In this document: positions 8,384 to 18,061 of the stretch, one piece after another | Numbering within the stretch: position 1 is the stretch's first letter | Layout: every line of letters begins with the position of its first letter | From: an uncultured Pelagibacteraceae bacterium | GTDB taxonomy: Bacteria > Pseudomonadota > Alphaproteobacteria > Pelagibacterales > Pelagibacteraceae | Length of the DNA stretch: 64,000 bases | Direction of reading: 5' to 3' | Assembly: GCA_902592375.1 (NCBI GenBank) | Contig: CACJEG010000001.1 | Span: forward strand, 248,001-312,000 | The notes under the pieces: generated by a model | Database searches by the model: none | Seen by the model: only the letters and a program-made list of their open reading frames with translations | Told to the model about the DNA's origin: nothing | Program-made: the position numbers and the translations under genes

Positions 8384-9514
8384 ATGACTATATTATCTAA
8401 CGGTCATCAATGGAAATATACGGAATTTACAGACAATAAAAATTACTCGTTTAACAAAAAAGAAATTCTTAATTCTTTAACCTCAGAAGAAATTAATAAT
8501 GCTTATAAGAGAATTTCTGAGTGGAAAGGTTATTCTCCTACTCCCCTACTTTCTTTAAATAAACTTTCAAAAGAATTAAATTTAAACAAAATTTTTTATA
8601 AAGATGAAAATAAAAGATTTAATTTAAAATCTTTTAAAGCATTAGGTGGAGCTTATGCGGTAGAAAAAGTAACCGAAGGAAATAAAGATATAGTGGTGTC
8701 AACAGCTACTGCTGGTAATCATGGAAGATCAGTTGCCTGGGGTGCTAAAAGATTAGGTCTAAGCTGTAAAATATTCATTAGTGAATTTGTAAGTGATGCG
8801 AGAGGCAAAGCTATGGCCGCACTTGGAGCAGATGTAGTTAAAGTAAAAGGTAATTATGAAAAATCATTGATGGAATGCATAAAACAGTCTACTGCAAATA
8901 ATTGGCAAATAGTTCAAGATGTTGCTTGGAAGGATTATATGATTGTACCTAAGTATACGATGGCAGGTTATACGGTCATGATGAAAGAAATAGCTGATCA
9001 AATCCAAGAAGAGAAAATAACCCACATCATTTTACAGGCAGGTGTTGGTGGCATGGCTGCTGCCATGATTGCAGGTATTGCAAGATATTTGAACTATGTT
9101 CCAACAATTATAGTTGTTGAACCGGATAGTGCCGCGTGTGTAATGGAAAGCATTAAAACTGGAAAAATAGAAAAAATAGATATTAAAAGAGAAAGCTTAA
9201 TGGGTGGTATGTCTTGTGGTGAAGTATCATTGGTCCCATGGGAAATACTCAAAAATTCAGTTAAACATTGTATTAGTTTACCAGATGATGATATTGCAAA
9301 AACTATGAAACTACTTGGAAATTCAAGCTTTAGTGATAATAAAATAATTGCAGGAGAAAACTCAGCACCTGGCGTAATCAGTCTGATTACAAGTTGTGAA
9401 GATCAAGCAATTAAAGAAAAATTAGATCTAAATGAAAAATCTAATGTTTTGGTTTTTGGTTGTGAGGGAGATACTGATCAAGAAATGTATCAAAAGTTAA
9501 TTAACCAAAATTAA
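8384..9514 (+). CDS. dpaL: Diaminopropionate ammonia-lyase
   Basis: A fold-type II PLP enzyme of 376 residues. The PLP lysine lies in RFNLKSFKALGGAYAV (near residue 80), the form typical of diaminopropionate ammonia-lyase; the phosphate loop is STATAGNHGRS, and QAGVGGMAAAM is the second glycine-rich loop. The reaction turns 2,3-diaminopropionate into pyruvate and two ammonia; some members also act on D-serine. It starts 3 bases after the glutamine-synthetase-like gene and ends 4 bases before the photolyase gene. The main alternative is a threonine dehydratase relative, less likely because of the FKALGGAYAV block. Confidence 0.85.
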   Translation: MTILSNGHQWKYTEFTDNKNYSFNKKEILNSLTSEEINNAYKRISEWKGYSPTPLLSLNKLSKELNLNKIFYKDENKRFNLKSFKALGGAYAVEKVTEGNKDIVVSTATAGNHGRSVAWGAKRLGLSCKIFISEFVSDARGKAMAALGADVVKVKGNYEKSLMECIKQSTANNWQIVQDVAWKDYMIVPKYTMAGYTVMMKEIADQIQEEKITHIILQAGVGGMAAAMIAGIARYLNYVPTIIVVEPDSAACVMESIKTGKIEKIDIKRESLMGGMSCGEVSLVPWEILKNSVKHCISLPDDDIAKTMKLLGNSSFSDNKIIAGENSAPGVISLITSCEDQAIKEKLDLNEKSNVLVFGCEGDTDQEMYQKLINQN

Positions 9515-9518
9515 ATCA

Positions 9519-10940
9519 ATGAGTAGCACAGGTATTTTTTGGATAAGAGAGGATTTTAGAATTGAAAATAATCCTGCTTTATCTTTTGCAACACAAAATC
9601 ATGATAATATAATTGCATTATATATTTATAATAATAATGATTTTGACAACAAAAGAGAAGCTCAAAAATGGTGGGTTTATAAATCTCTAGAAACTTTAAA
9701 AAAAGAATTGTCAGATTATAAAATTAATCTTGAAATAGTAAAAGGCGATGAATTAGAAATTTTTTCTAAATTTAATAAAAAGGATAAGCTTTCAGTTTAT
9801 TGGAATAAAATTTATGAGCCAGATGTTATAGCTAAAGGAAAAAAAATACGTGACCTATTTATTAAAAAAGAAATCAATTATAAATATTTCAAAGGAAACA
9901 TTTTAAATGAATTTCAAGAGATAACAAAAAATGATGGTACTCCCTTTAAAGTGTTTACCCCTTTCTGGAGAAATGCGGAGCAAGTTTATTTAAATCAACC
10001 TCCAAGCAAAAACTATATTGTTAAAAAGAAAATAAAAAAGATTACAATTTTTAAAAAGTGTATTGAACCAAGAGATATTTTACCAAAAAAAAAATGGTAT
10101 AAAAAATTTGAAAAATATTGGAAAGTTTCAGAAAATGACTCAAAAAAAATATTAAAAAATTTAATTGAAAATAAAATTAAGGATTATGGAACTTCACGAG
10201 ATATACCATCTATCGAAGGAACCTCTAAATTATCTCCTTACATCAAACATGGCCAAATTCATGTAGGCAGTATTTGGAAAAAATGTTCTGAAATTAAATC
10301 AAAAGGAATTGGTTATAGAAAATATATTAATGAGCTTGGTTGGAGAGAGTTTTCGCATAGTTTAATTAATTATTTCCCTGAATTCTTAAAAGGAAATTTC
10401 AGAAAAGAATTTGATAAATTCCCTTGGGCAAGAAATGAGAAATTCTTAAGAGCATGGAAAAGAGGAATGACCGGTTATCCTATTGTCGATGCAGGTATGA
10501 GAGAATTATATGAAACTGGATGGATGCATAATAGAATAAGAATGGTTGTTGGTTCATTTTTAGTCAAACATTTGAGAATTAATTGGACTGAAGGTGAGAA
10601 GCATTTTAGAAATTGTCTACTAGATTTTAACAAAGCAAATAATGTTGCTCAATGGCAATGGGTTGCTGGCTGTGGGGCAGATGCAGCACCTTATTTTAGA
10701 ATATTCAATCCAATACTTCAGGGTGAAAAATTTGATAAAGAAGGCAATTACGTAAAAAAATGGGTTCCTGAACTTAAAAATGTTCCAAATAAATTTATTC
10801 ACAAACCATGGGAAATGGAATTAAAGTATCAAGAAGCTATAAAAACAATTATTGGCAAAGATTACCCGGGTCCTATTGTTATTCATGAAAAAGCTAGAGC
10901 TGCAGCTCTTGAAGCGTTTCAATCTTTGAAGAAAAAATAA
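9519..10940 (+). CDS. phrB: Deoxyribodipyrimidine photolyase (cyclobutane dimer repair)
   Basis: This 473-residue protein has the N-terminal alpha/beta antenna domain (FWIREDFRIENNPALSF) and the C-terminal FAD domain with the signature block GYPIVDAGMRELYETGWMHNR near residues 325-345, and NNVAQWQWVAGCGADAAPYFR. It uses blue light and reduced FAD to split cyclobutane pyrimidine dimers, useful in sunlit surface water. It is the last gene of a plus-strand run and ends 8 bases before a convergent gene, with no obvious hairpin between. The antenna chromophore cannot be told from sequence. Confidence 0.93.
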   Translation: MSSTGIFWIREDFRIENNPALSFATQNHDNIIALYIYNNNDFDNKREAQKWWVYKSLETLKKELSDYKINLEIVKGDELEIFSKFNKKDKLSVYWNKIYEPDVIAKGKKIRDLFIKKEINYKYFKGNILNEFQEITKNDGTPFKVFTPFWRNAEQVYLNQPPSKNYIVKKKIKKITIFKKCIEPRDILPKKKWYKKFEKYWKVSENDSKKILKNLIENKIKDYGTSRDIPSIEGTSKLSPYIKHGQIHVGSIWKKCSEIKSKGIGYRKYINELGWREFSHSLINYFPEFLKGNFRKEFDKFPWARNEKFLRAWKRGMTGYPIVDAGMRELYETGWMHNRIRMVVGSFLVKHLRINWTEGEKHFRNCLLDFNKANNVAQWQWVAGCGADAAPYFRIFNPILQGEKFDKEGNYVKKWVPELKNVPNKFIHKPWEMELKYQEAIKTIIGKDYPGPIVIHEKARAAALEAFQSLKKK

Positions 10941-10948
10941 ATTTAGTT

Positions 10949-11368
10949 TTATTCTCCAATAAAATGGTGGATTATAGTCCTTTTTTGAGCCTCTAATCTG
11001 TGTTCAAATAAATATATGCCCTGCCAAGTTCCAAGCAACAATTCACTATCTTTCACACTTAGAGAAATTTGATTATTTGTTAATGCAGATTTAATATGTG
11101 CAGGCATATCATCTTTTCCCTCCGTAGTATGAATATATAGTTTGTTATCCATAGGAGCTAATTTATCAAAATAATTTATTAAATCTGTTTGTACATCTGG
11201 ATCTGCATTTTCTTGAACAATTAATGAGGCGCTTGTGTGCTGAATACTTAAATTAAGAATACCATTTTTAAAGTTATTTTGATCAATCCAATGAATTGTA
11301 TCATTAGTAAATTCATATAACTTTTGACCATTGGTCTTAATATGAAGATTATAAAATTCTTGTTTCAT
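10949..11368 (-). CDS. yjbQ: YjbQ/UPF0047 family protein
   Basis: A 139-residue protein with the family blocks LNLSIQHTSASLIVQENADPDV and GTWQGIYLFEHR. These carry conserved histidines and the GTWQ loop. Family members are described as having weak thiamine-phosphate synthase activity, but the physiological role is unsettled. The start overlaps the zapE stop (TAATG), so it is the last gene of the minus-strand run that begins at csaA. Confidence 0.88.
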   Translation of the reverse strand: MKQEFYNLHIKTNGQKLYEFTNDTIHWIDQNNFKNGILNLSIQHTSASLIVQENADPDVQTDLINYFDKLAPMDNKLYIHTTEGKDDMPAHIKSALTNNQISLSVKDSELLLGTWQGIYLFEHRLEAQKRTIIHHFIGE

Positions 11369-12423
11369 TAATTATACTCGTTCGATGTAAGCTCATACAA
11401 ACGACTAATGGTTCGTTTAAATGGTTTTTCTAACAATCTTGAAGAGGTAAATTGATTTAAATTTATATCAGCTGTAACTGCTAATGAAATATTTTTATCA
11501 TAAATTACATCTAACAAAGTGATAAAACGTTGTTGTTGATTTGAATTTACATCATTAAATTGAGGTATTTGATCTATTACCATAAATTTACAGTTTTTAA
11601 CTATTTCTAAATAATCTTCCGCTCCTAAATTTTGATCACAAAGTTGATTAAAGTCACATCTAACAATTCCCTCATAAAAGTTTTCTATTTTAAATTCTCT
11701 TCCCTTTACATTAATTTTTATTGAAGATTTTTTTTTATCCTTTGTTATAGTTCTAAAAAATTTATTTATCTTAAAATTAGTTTCTTGATTAAGTGGAAAA
11801 AAATATCTTTGTTTTTGATTATCATTAGATTTTCTATAATCATCCTCAATTTTTAGTTCATACTCGATCGATTGATCTTCCATTATTTTTATAAAAGGTA
11901 CAAATTGTTCACGTTGAAGACCTTCTTTATAAAGTTCTGAAATTTTAGTATTTGAAGTAAGAATAATTTTAATATCTTCTTTAAATATTTGTTCAAATAG
12001 TTTTCCTAAAATCATTGCATCAACAATGTTTGTTACTTGGAACTCATCGAAATAAACTAATAAAGCTTTTGATTTTAAATTTTTGACAAATTGATTGATT
12101 ACATTTTCTTCATTTTTTTCTTTTTGCTCATGGACAAAATCATGAAATCCTAACATAAATTCATTAAAATGCTTTTTTAATTTTTTTTCTTCAAGATGAT
12201 CATAAAAGAAGTTTAAAATCATCGTTTTACCAACCCCTACACCACCATATAAATAAAATCCTTTTTTAGTTTTTTGTTTGGAAAATAATTTTGAAAAAAA
12301 AGATTTGTAATTACTATTATGGTAATCTTCTAATTTTTTTATAACTTTGATTTGATTAGGATTAACTTCTAAATTTTCATTTTCACAATAAGATATGAAT
12401 TCTTTTTCAAATTTTTTTGGCAT
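11368..12423 (-). CDS. zapE: ZapE/AFG1-like cell division ATPase
   Basis: An AFG1-family P-loop ATPase of about 351 residues: Walker A GGVGVGKTM near residue 60, Walker B LLVYFDEFQVT near 135, sensor LTSNT. E. coli ZapE interacts with FtsZ and aids division under stress. I place the start at ATG 12423, not the TTG one codon upstream, because the ATG overlaps the upstream stop as TGATG. It is a little shorter than the E. coli protein. It lies in the acnA-bamB-zapE-yjbQ run. Confidence 0.87.
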   Translation of the reverse strand: MPKKFEKEFISYCENENLEVNPNQIKVIKKLEDYHNSNYKSFFSKLFSKQKTKKGFYLYGGVGVGKTMILNFFYDHLEEKKLKKHFNEFMLGFHDFVHEQKEKNEENVINQFVKNLKSKALLVYFDEFQVTNIVDAMILGKLFEQIFKEDIKIILTSNTKISELYKEGLQREQFVPFIKIMEDQSIEYELKIEDDYRKSNDNQKQRYFFPLNQETNFKINKFFRTITKDKKKSSIKINVKGREFKIENFYEGIVRCDFNQLCDQNLGAEDYLEIVKNCKFMVIDQIPQFNDVNSNQQQRFITLLDVIYDKNISLAVTADINLNQFTSSRLLEKPFKRTISRLYELTSNEYN

Positions 12424-12854
12424 CAATTTTTTTTAGTTTTAAAGTCAATACCATACTCTGATCTTGGTCCTTTCCTTAGCCCGAATGGACCTGAGATAAA
12501 TAAAGTTAATGGTTTAGTTCCAGGTTCCAAATCTACTCGATGCAAATTATTTGCTGATCTAAAACCAATATACCCTGGTGGACGCCAAAACTTACCAGTA
12601 CTTAATGTTTCCCAATAACCGCCTCTTAAAATTATAGTGATATAAGGAAATGTATGATTATGAACTCCTTCTCCATGATCATCTGCTAGCATCTCATGAA
12701 TTAATATATTGAATGGAAACCATTTAGGTCGATACCTCATCAAAACATAGTAACGGTTCATCCAAGGCTTTGCCTCTTTAAAATTTGGATGTGAAGGTCC
12801 TCTATCTAATACAACTTTTTTTCTACCAATTTTTTCTAAAAATTTTAAGAACAT
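12423..12854 (-). CDS. Cupin-fold protein of unknown function
   Basis: A 143-residue single-domain cupin: the HNH triad at His65-Asn66-His67 is followed by TFPYITIILRGGYWE, and the second motif reads PPGYIGFRSANNLHRVDL. The usual Glu of the first motif is replaced (Tyr71), so metal binding would rest on the histidines. Sequence around it (RYRPKWFPFNILIHEM) resembles small bacterial cupins found beside housekeeping genes. No signal peptide. The stop overlaps zapE by TGATG. Substrate unknown. Confidence 0.7.
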   Translation of the reverse strand: MFLKFLEKIGRKKVVLDRGPSHPNFKEAKPWMNRYYVLMRYRPKWFPFNILIHEMLADDHGEGVHNHTFPYITIILRGGYWETLSTGKFWRPPGYIGFRSANNLHRVDLEPGTKPLTLFISGPFGLRKGPRSEYGIDFKTKKN

Positions 12855-12856
12855 GT

Positions 12857-14155
12857 TTAGTTATATTGTACAATTGAACCATTTCTTACTACATATAAAT
12901 TGTTATTAAATATAAACGGTTCAGATACTAATCCACCAGAAACTTTTTCAATTTTTATTATTTTTCCATCCTCAATCCCAGCTATGATCATTTTACCATC
13001 TGAGTTAGTCAAAAATACGTTTTTGTCTCCAATTACAAAACCAATTGGATAAATATTTTTTCTTTTTTTATCTTTGTAATTCATAAATAGGTCTGTAATT
13101 CGAACTATATTGCCTTTATTTTTGTCAATTAAATATAAATAACCTTCATTAGAGATTGTAAAAATTAGATTTCCAACCAAAATAGGTTTTACATTAGAAT
13201 TAACTTCATTTATCCAGTTTGTTGTTCCTGTTTTTAAATCAATTGAATAAAACTGATTTTTATTATTTGAAAAAAATACAGAGTTTCCATCTGATACTAG
13301 TTTAGAAGTCTTAAAGTTATAAGTTTCATTTATTATCGAGCTACTCTGTGTAGGTAGTTGCCATGTAATTAAACCTGTTTCAATATCTACAGCTGTAATA
13401 TCTCCTATAGAATTATTGAAAATAACATTATCGTTTAAAATAATTAAAGAATATTTAATATTTGAAATTGTAAATGAGTCCTCTGTTTGCAAATTCCAAC
13501 ATTCAGAACCATCTTTAATTTTAAAACATCTCAACGTATTTTTATAATCAATAACAAATATTTTATCCTTATGCTTTTTAATATTTGAATTAAACGGATA
13601 ATCATTATTATTTGACCAATTTAATTCTCCGGTACTAATATTCACAGAATAATATTTTGCTATGCTATCGGTTACTAAAAGACTTTGACCATCTACTAAA
13701 AAATTAAGTTTTGGTTTTAATTTTTTTTCAGATTTCGAATAATGGTTTTTTTTCCAAATAACATTCTGATTATTATCATACCTAATAATTGAACCTTTTT
13801 TATCAAAAAATATTATTCCATTTTTCAAAAAAATTGGTTCGAAATCTAATTGATTAATTTCCTCTAACTTTGAAAATTTAAAATTACCAATCTTTAATAA
13901 TTCACCTTTGTAATTTTGCAAACCAAGATTATTTTGATTTTCATTATTTTTATTATTTATTTTTATTGAGGATAAATCTAATTTTAAATCTTTATTAAAT
14001 TCTGAAACACTTGAATTTTCTTCAGCAAAAACTTTTGTTATTTTTTTATCTGTTTCTAATTTATTTTCTTTATCTTTCCAAATTCTTGAGTTTTCGTTAA
14101 ATGAACAGTTATTAAGAAAAAATAATACAATGAAAGTAAAAATTAATTTATTCAC
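12857..14155 (-). CDS. bamB: Outer membrane protein assembly lipoprotein BamB-like
   Basis: This 432-residue protein has a lipoprotein signal with Cys17 in LFFLNNCSF. From about residue 75 it carries repeated PQQ-type beta-propeller blades (DIETGLITWQLPTQSS, DLKTGTTNWINEVNS, ending IEDGKIIKIEKVSGGLVSEP). BamB supports the BAM complex that inserts beta-barrel proteins. The gene order yfgM-bamB is widely conserved in proteobacteria and supports the call; the usual next gene der is absent here and is replaced by a cupin gene. It overlaps the upstream gene by 8 bases. Confidence 0.85.
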   Translation of the reverse strand: MNKLIFTFIVLFFLNNCSFNENSRIWKDKENKLETDKKITKVFAEENSSVSEFNKDLKLDLSSIKINNKNNENQNNLGLQNYKGELLKIGNFKFSKLEEINQLDFEPIFLKNGIIFFDKKGSIIRYDNNQNVIWKKNHYSKSEKKLKPKLNFLVDGQSLLVTDSIAKYYSVNISTGELNWSNNNDYPFNSNIKKHKDKIFVIDYKNTLRCFKIKDGSECWNLQTEDSFTISNIKYSLIILNDNVIFNNSIGDITAVDIETGLITWQLPTQSSSIINETYNFKTSKLVSDGNSVFFSNNKNQFYSIDLKTGTTNWINEVNSNVKPILVGNLIFTISNEGYLYLIDKNKGNIVRITDLFMNYKDKKRKNIYPIGFVIGDKNVFLTNSDGKMIIAGIEDGKIIKIEKVSGGLVSEPFIFNNNLYVVRNGSIVQYN

Positions 14156-14792
14156 TCAAGTCTCTGTTCAATCTTTTCTCTGCTTGAAGTCTTATATCTG
14201 GATTTGAATTTTCTAAAGCTATTATTTGGTTGAAAAATTCTTTAGCTTTTTGTTTTTGATTATTTGCATAAAAATATTCTGCCATTAAATATAAAGAATG
14301 TGATTTCCAGACACTTTTTGAGTTAATCAGTGGATTTAACATATTTAGAAGATCACTCTCCTGAGCGTTATCTGCATTGTAGAGTGCCTTCTTGTATATA
14401 ATTAAGTTGTTAATCTCACTGTCTAACGAAGTATCGTTTATCAATATATCAAATAATGAATTAATTCTGGACTGATCACTAACAAGATTATTATCAATGA
14501 TAAAATAAAGGGATAAAGGTGAATAAGTTGGATCTTTCTTGTTTATAATTTCAATCAGGCTGCTAGCTGTTTTTTCTTTTGTTTTTTCTGAATAATCAAT
14601 GATTATTGAATTATAACTATCTGAGATATCTTTTTTTTTATTAATTAAATATTTATCGTAACTAAAAACACCGACTATAATAATTATTAAGATAATTATA
14701 CCTGAAATAATTTTATTTTTATTGTTTACAAAAAAATTCTTAATTTTTTCATTTCTAGTATTTGTATTTATAATTGATAAATCTTCGTCCAT
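14148..14792 (-). CDS. YfgM-like TPR membrane protein
   Basis: A 214-residue protein with one N-terminal transmembrane helix (residues about 27-46, IISGIIILIIIIVGVFSYDKY) and a periplasmic helical region ending in a TPR-like segment (AEYFYANNQKQKAKEFFNQIIAL). E. coli YfgM associates with SecYEG and the periplasmic chaperone network. Sequence divergence is high, so the call rests largely on topology and on its place directly upstream of bamB. Confidence 0.72.
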   Translation of the reverse strand: MDEDLSIINTNTRNEKIKNFFVNNKNKIISGIIILIIIIVGVFSYDKYLINKKKDISDSYNSIIIDYSEKTKEKTASSLIEIINKKDPTYSPLSLYFIIDNNLVSDQSRINSLFDILINDTSLDSEINNLIIYKKALYNADNAQESDLLNMLNPLINSKSVWKSHSLYLMAEYFYANNQKQKAKEFFNQIIALENSNPDIRLQAEKRLNRDLSE

Positions 14793-14794
14793 AA

Positions 14795-17464
14795 CTAAAT
14801 CATATTCCTTAAAACGTACTGCAGAATACCTCCATTTTTATAATACTCTAATTCATTTTTTGTATCAATTCTGCATAAAGTTTTAATTTTCTTTATTTCG
14901 CCTGAAGCATATTTAATTTCAACTGTCACTTCATCTGAGGGATTAACACCCTTTTCTATATTTAGAATACTAATTAATTCAGAGCCAATTAATTTTAGAT
15001 TTTTTCTATTTGCATCTTCGATAAATTGTAAAGGTAATATTCCCATTCCAATCAAATTAGATCGGTGGATTCTTTCAAAACTTTCTGCGATTACTGCTTT
15101 TATCCCAAGTAATTTTGTTCCTTTAGCTGCCCAATCTCTAGATGATCCGGTTCCATACTCTTTTCCACCAATTACAACCAAATCTGTTCCTCTTTTTTTA
15201 TATTCAACAACTGCATCATAGACAGGAAGAACTTTTTCTTCTGGATATAACTTTGTAAAACCACCCTCTGTACCAGGAGCCATTTCATTTCTAATTCTTA
15301 TATTTGCAAAAGTTCCTCGCATCATAACTTCATGGTTACCTCTTCTTGAACCATATGAGTTATAATCTTTAGGTAAAATTTGGTGTTCCATAAAATATTT
15401 ACCAGTTGGACTATCTTTTTGAATACTGCCGGCTGGCGATATATGGTCAGTAGTCACCATATCACCTAAAATTAATAATGGTCTTGCATCCTTAATTTCT
15501 TTAAATCCTTCTGGTTTATCTGGCAACGAGTCAAAAAACGGAGGTTTTTTTACATATGTTGATCCCTCATCCCAATTATAGATACTACTTTTATCAGTTT
15601 TAATTTTTTGCCATTGAGTTGGGCCCTCAGAAACATTTGAGTATCTTTGTATAAACATCTCAGCATTAAGTGAGTCTTTTAAAGTTTCTTCTATCTCTTT
15701 ATTTGAAGGCCAAATATCTTTTAAAAATACATCTTTTCCATCTTTATCTTTTCCTAATGAATCTTTGTACAAATCAACTTCCATATGCCCAGCTATTGCA
15801 TATGCAACAACAAGTGGGGGTGAAGCCAAATAGTTAGCTTTTATATGTGGAGAAATTCTTCCCTCAAAATTTCTATTTCCAGATAAAACTGAAACAGCAT
15901 AAATATTTTCTTTTTGGATCGCTTCTACAATATTTTCTGGGAGTGGCCCTGAATTTCCAATGCAAGTTGTACAACCATATCCAACTAAATTAAAACCAAG
16001 TTGATCTAAATAAGTATTTAATCCAGCTTTTGCCAAATAGTCTGTAACTACTTGAGATCCAGGTGCTAGAGAAGTTTTTACCCAGGGTTTAACCTGCAAA
16101 CCTTTTTCAATAGCTTTTTTAGCTAATAGTCCAGCCCCGATTAGAACATTTGGATTAGAAGTGTTCGTACAAGAAGTTATTGCAGCAATTAATATTGAGC
16201 CATCTTTTATTTCGTAATCTGTATTTGATACTTTCGAAATTGACTTTTCATTTTTATTTGTAGCTTCCTGCAATACTTTTTGAAACGAACTAGGTGCATC
16301 TGTTAAAAGAACTTTGTCTTGAGGTCTTTTAGGTCCTGAAATAGTTGGTACGACTGTGGACATATCTAAAGATATAATGTCAGTAAATTCTATTTCGTTA
16401 CTCGCCCATAAACCTTGTTCCTTGGCATAATTTTCTACGATATCAACAGTTTGTTGATCTCTTCCAGAAAATTTCAAATACTTTAATGTTTCTTCATCGA
16501 TAGGAAAAAAACCACAAGTAGCACCATATTCTGGTGCCATGTTTGCAATTGTTGCTCTATCCGCTAGTGTTAAATTTTTTAAACCCTCTCCATAAAACTC
16601 AACAAACTTACCAACCACACCTTTATCTCTTAACATTTTAACAACAGTTAAAACTAAATCAGTTGCAGTAGTTCCTTCTGGCATTTTGTTTTTCATTTCA
16701 AAACCAATGACTTCTGGTATTAACATAGAAATTGGTTGACCTAACATTCCTGCTTCAGCTTCAATTCCTCCAACACCCCATCCTAAAACAGATAAGCCAT
16801 TTACCATTGTTGTATGACTATCCGTTCCAACTAAAGTATCTGGAAAAAGATATTTTTCCCCATTAAATTCTTCTGACCAAACAACTTTTGATAAATACTC
16901 TAGATTTACTTGGTGACAAATTCCTGTTCCTGGTGGAACTATTCTAAAATTATCAAATGCCTGCTGTCCCCATTTTAAAAAAGAATATCTCTCACCATTT
17001 CTTTCAAATTCTATATCGACATTTTTTTCAAAAGAATCTGCTTTTGCAGATTGGTCGACTTGCACAGAGTGATCAATTACAAGATCAACTGCAGACAATG
17101 GATTGATTGTATTTGGATCTTTATTTTTTTCTTTAACTGCTTCTCTCATTGCAGCTAAATCTGCAACCGCAGGTATTCCTGTATAATCTTGAAGCAAAAC
17201 TCTTGCTGGTCTATATGCAATTTCAGTTTTAGATTTTTTTGTCTTTAGCCAGTTTTTAATCGCTTCTATTTGAGATTTCGTTACACTTAAATCGTCTTCG
17301 TATCTTAATAAATTTTCTAGTAAAACTTTAAGAGACTTTGGAAGTTTATTTATTCCTTCAAGTCCATTTTTTTCTGCTTCATTTAATGAGTAATAATTAT
17401 ACTCATTGTCATTAATTGTGATTTTTTTAAGTGAATTATAAGAATTTTTGTTTCCTGGGGTCAT
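14795..17464 (-). CDS. acnA: Aconitate hydratase A
   Basis: An 889-residue protein of the AcnA/IRP type. The three 4Fe-4S ligands are Cys432 (ITSCTNTSNP), Cys498 and Cys501 (GCTTCIGNSGP). The swivel domain at the C-terminus has GGKEYGTGSSRDWAAKG. It interconverts citrate and isocitrate in the TCA and glyoxylate cycles. The gene sits 1 base after the lysE-like gene and 2 bases before yfgM, so this central enzyme is embedded in an operon with envelope genes. Confidence 0.97.
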   Translation of the reverse strand: MTPGNKNSYNSLKKITINDNEYNYYSLNEAEKNGLEGINKLPKSLKVLLENLLRYEDDLSVTKSQIEAIKNWLKTKKSKTEIAYRPARVLLQDYTGIPAVADLAAMREAVKEKNKDPNTINPLSAVDLVIDHSVQVDQSAKADSFEKNVDIEFERNGERYSFLKWGQQAFDNFRIVPPGTGICHQVNLEYLSKVVWSEEFNGEKYLFPDTLVGTDSHTTMVNGLSVLGWGVGGIEAEAGMLGQPISMLIPEVIGFEMKNKMPEGTTATDLVLTVVKMLRDKGVVGKFVEFYGEGLKNLTLADRATIANMAPEYGATCGFFPIDEETLKYLKFSGRDQQTVDIVENYAKEQGLWASNEIEFTDIISLDMSTVVPTISGPKRPQDKVLLTDAPSSFQKVLQEATNKNEKSISKVSNTDYEIKDGSILIAAITSCTNTSNPNVLIGAGLLAKKAIEKGLQVKPWVKTSLAPGSQVVTDYLAKAGLNTYLDQLGFNLVGYGCTTCIGNSGPLPENIVEAIQKENIYAVSVLSGNRNFEGRISPHIKANYLASPPLVVAYAIAGHMEVDLYKDSLGKDKDGKDVFLKDIWPSNKEIEETLKDSLNAEMFIQRYSNVSEGPTQWQKIKTDKSSIYNWDEGSTYVKKPPFFDSLPDKPEGFKEIKDARPLLILGDMVTTDHISPAGSIQKDSPTGKYFMEHQILPKDYNSYGSRRGNHEVMMRGTFANIRIRNEMAPGTEGGFTKLYPEEKVLPVYDAVVEYKKRGTDLVVIGGKEYGTGSSRDWAAKGTKLLGIKAVIAESFERIHRSNLIGMGILPLQFIEDANRKNLKLIGSELISILNIEKGVNPSDEVTVEIKYASGEIKKIKTLCRIDTKNELEYYKNGGILQYVLRNMI

Positions 17465-17465
17465 A

Positions 17466-18059
17466 TTATAAATAAAAAGTTATTATGCTTGTTAAAAGAA
17501 GCAGTGACATAGCATAATTAAAGTAATTAATAAATTTCTGATTTGTCGCAAATTTCCTGAAAAATTTACCTAAAAAAGTCCACAGAGTTATACTAGTCAC
17601 TGAAACAATTAAAGCCATAATGATAATTTGAGTTGTATAACTTACAAAGGTCTCTCCTGGATTAATGTAAGTTGAAACAAGAATAATTGATGCAATAACG
17701 CCTTTAGGATTTAAAAATTGAAAAACAAAAGTTTCATGAAACTTAATTGGATTTTTGTTTTTATTTTCCTGATCAGAAGGTCCTGAAAAAGAAATTTTGT
17801 ATGCTAAATAAATTAAAAATAGAGTTCCTAAATATTTCAATACTTCTTGAATTAAAGGATAAAGCTTAAAAATATTTATCAACCCTAAAGCTAAACATAA
17901 TAACAAAAAAGGAAATCCTAAAGTTACACCAATTATATGAGGTAGTGTTCTTAGAATACCAAAGTTGAAACCAGAATAGAAAGCAACGAAATTATTTGGT
18001 CCAGGAGTAAATGCAGCAACTATTCCAAATAAAGTTATAGAGAGAATTTCAGGATGCAT
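17466..18059 (-). CDS. LysE/RhtB family amino acid exporter
   Basis: A 197-residue, six-helix membrane protein. The opening TPGPNNFVAFYSGFNFG is the LysE/RhtB signature, and FQFLNPKGVIASIILVSTYINPGETF is the second conserved block. Members export amino acids or their derivatives. It is sandwiched between csaA and acnA with gaps of 1-2 bases. A second, diverged member lies at 59314. The substrate is not predictable. Confidence 0.87.
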   Translation of the reverse strand: MHPEILSITLFGIVAAFTPGPNNFVAFYSGFNFGILRTLPHIIGVTLGFPFLLLCLALGLINIFKLYPLIQEVLKYLGTLFLIYLAYKISFSGPSDQENKNKNPIKFHETFVFQFLNPKGVIASIILVSTYINPGETFVSYTTQIIIMALIVSVTSITLWTFLGKFFRKFATNQKFINYFNYAMSLLLLTSIITFYL

Positions 18060-18061
18060 TA

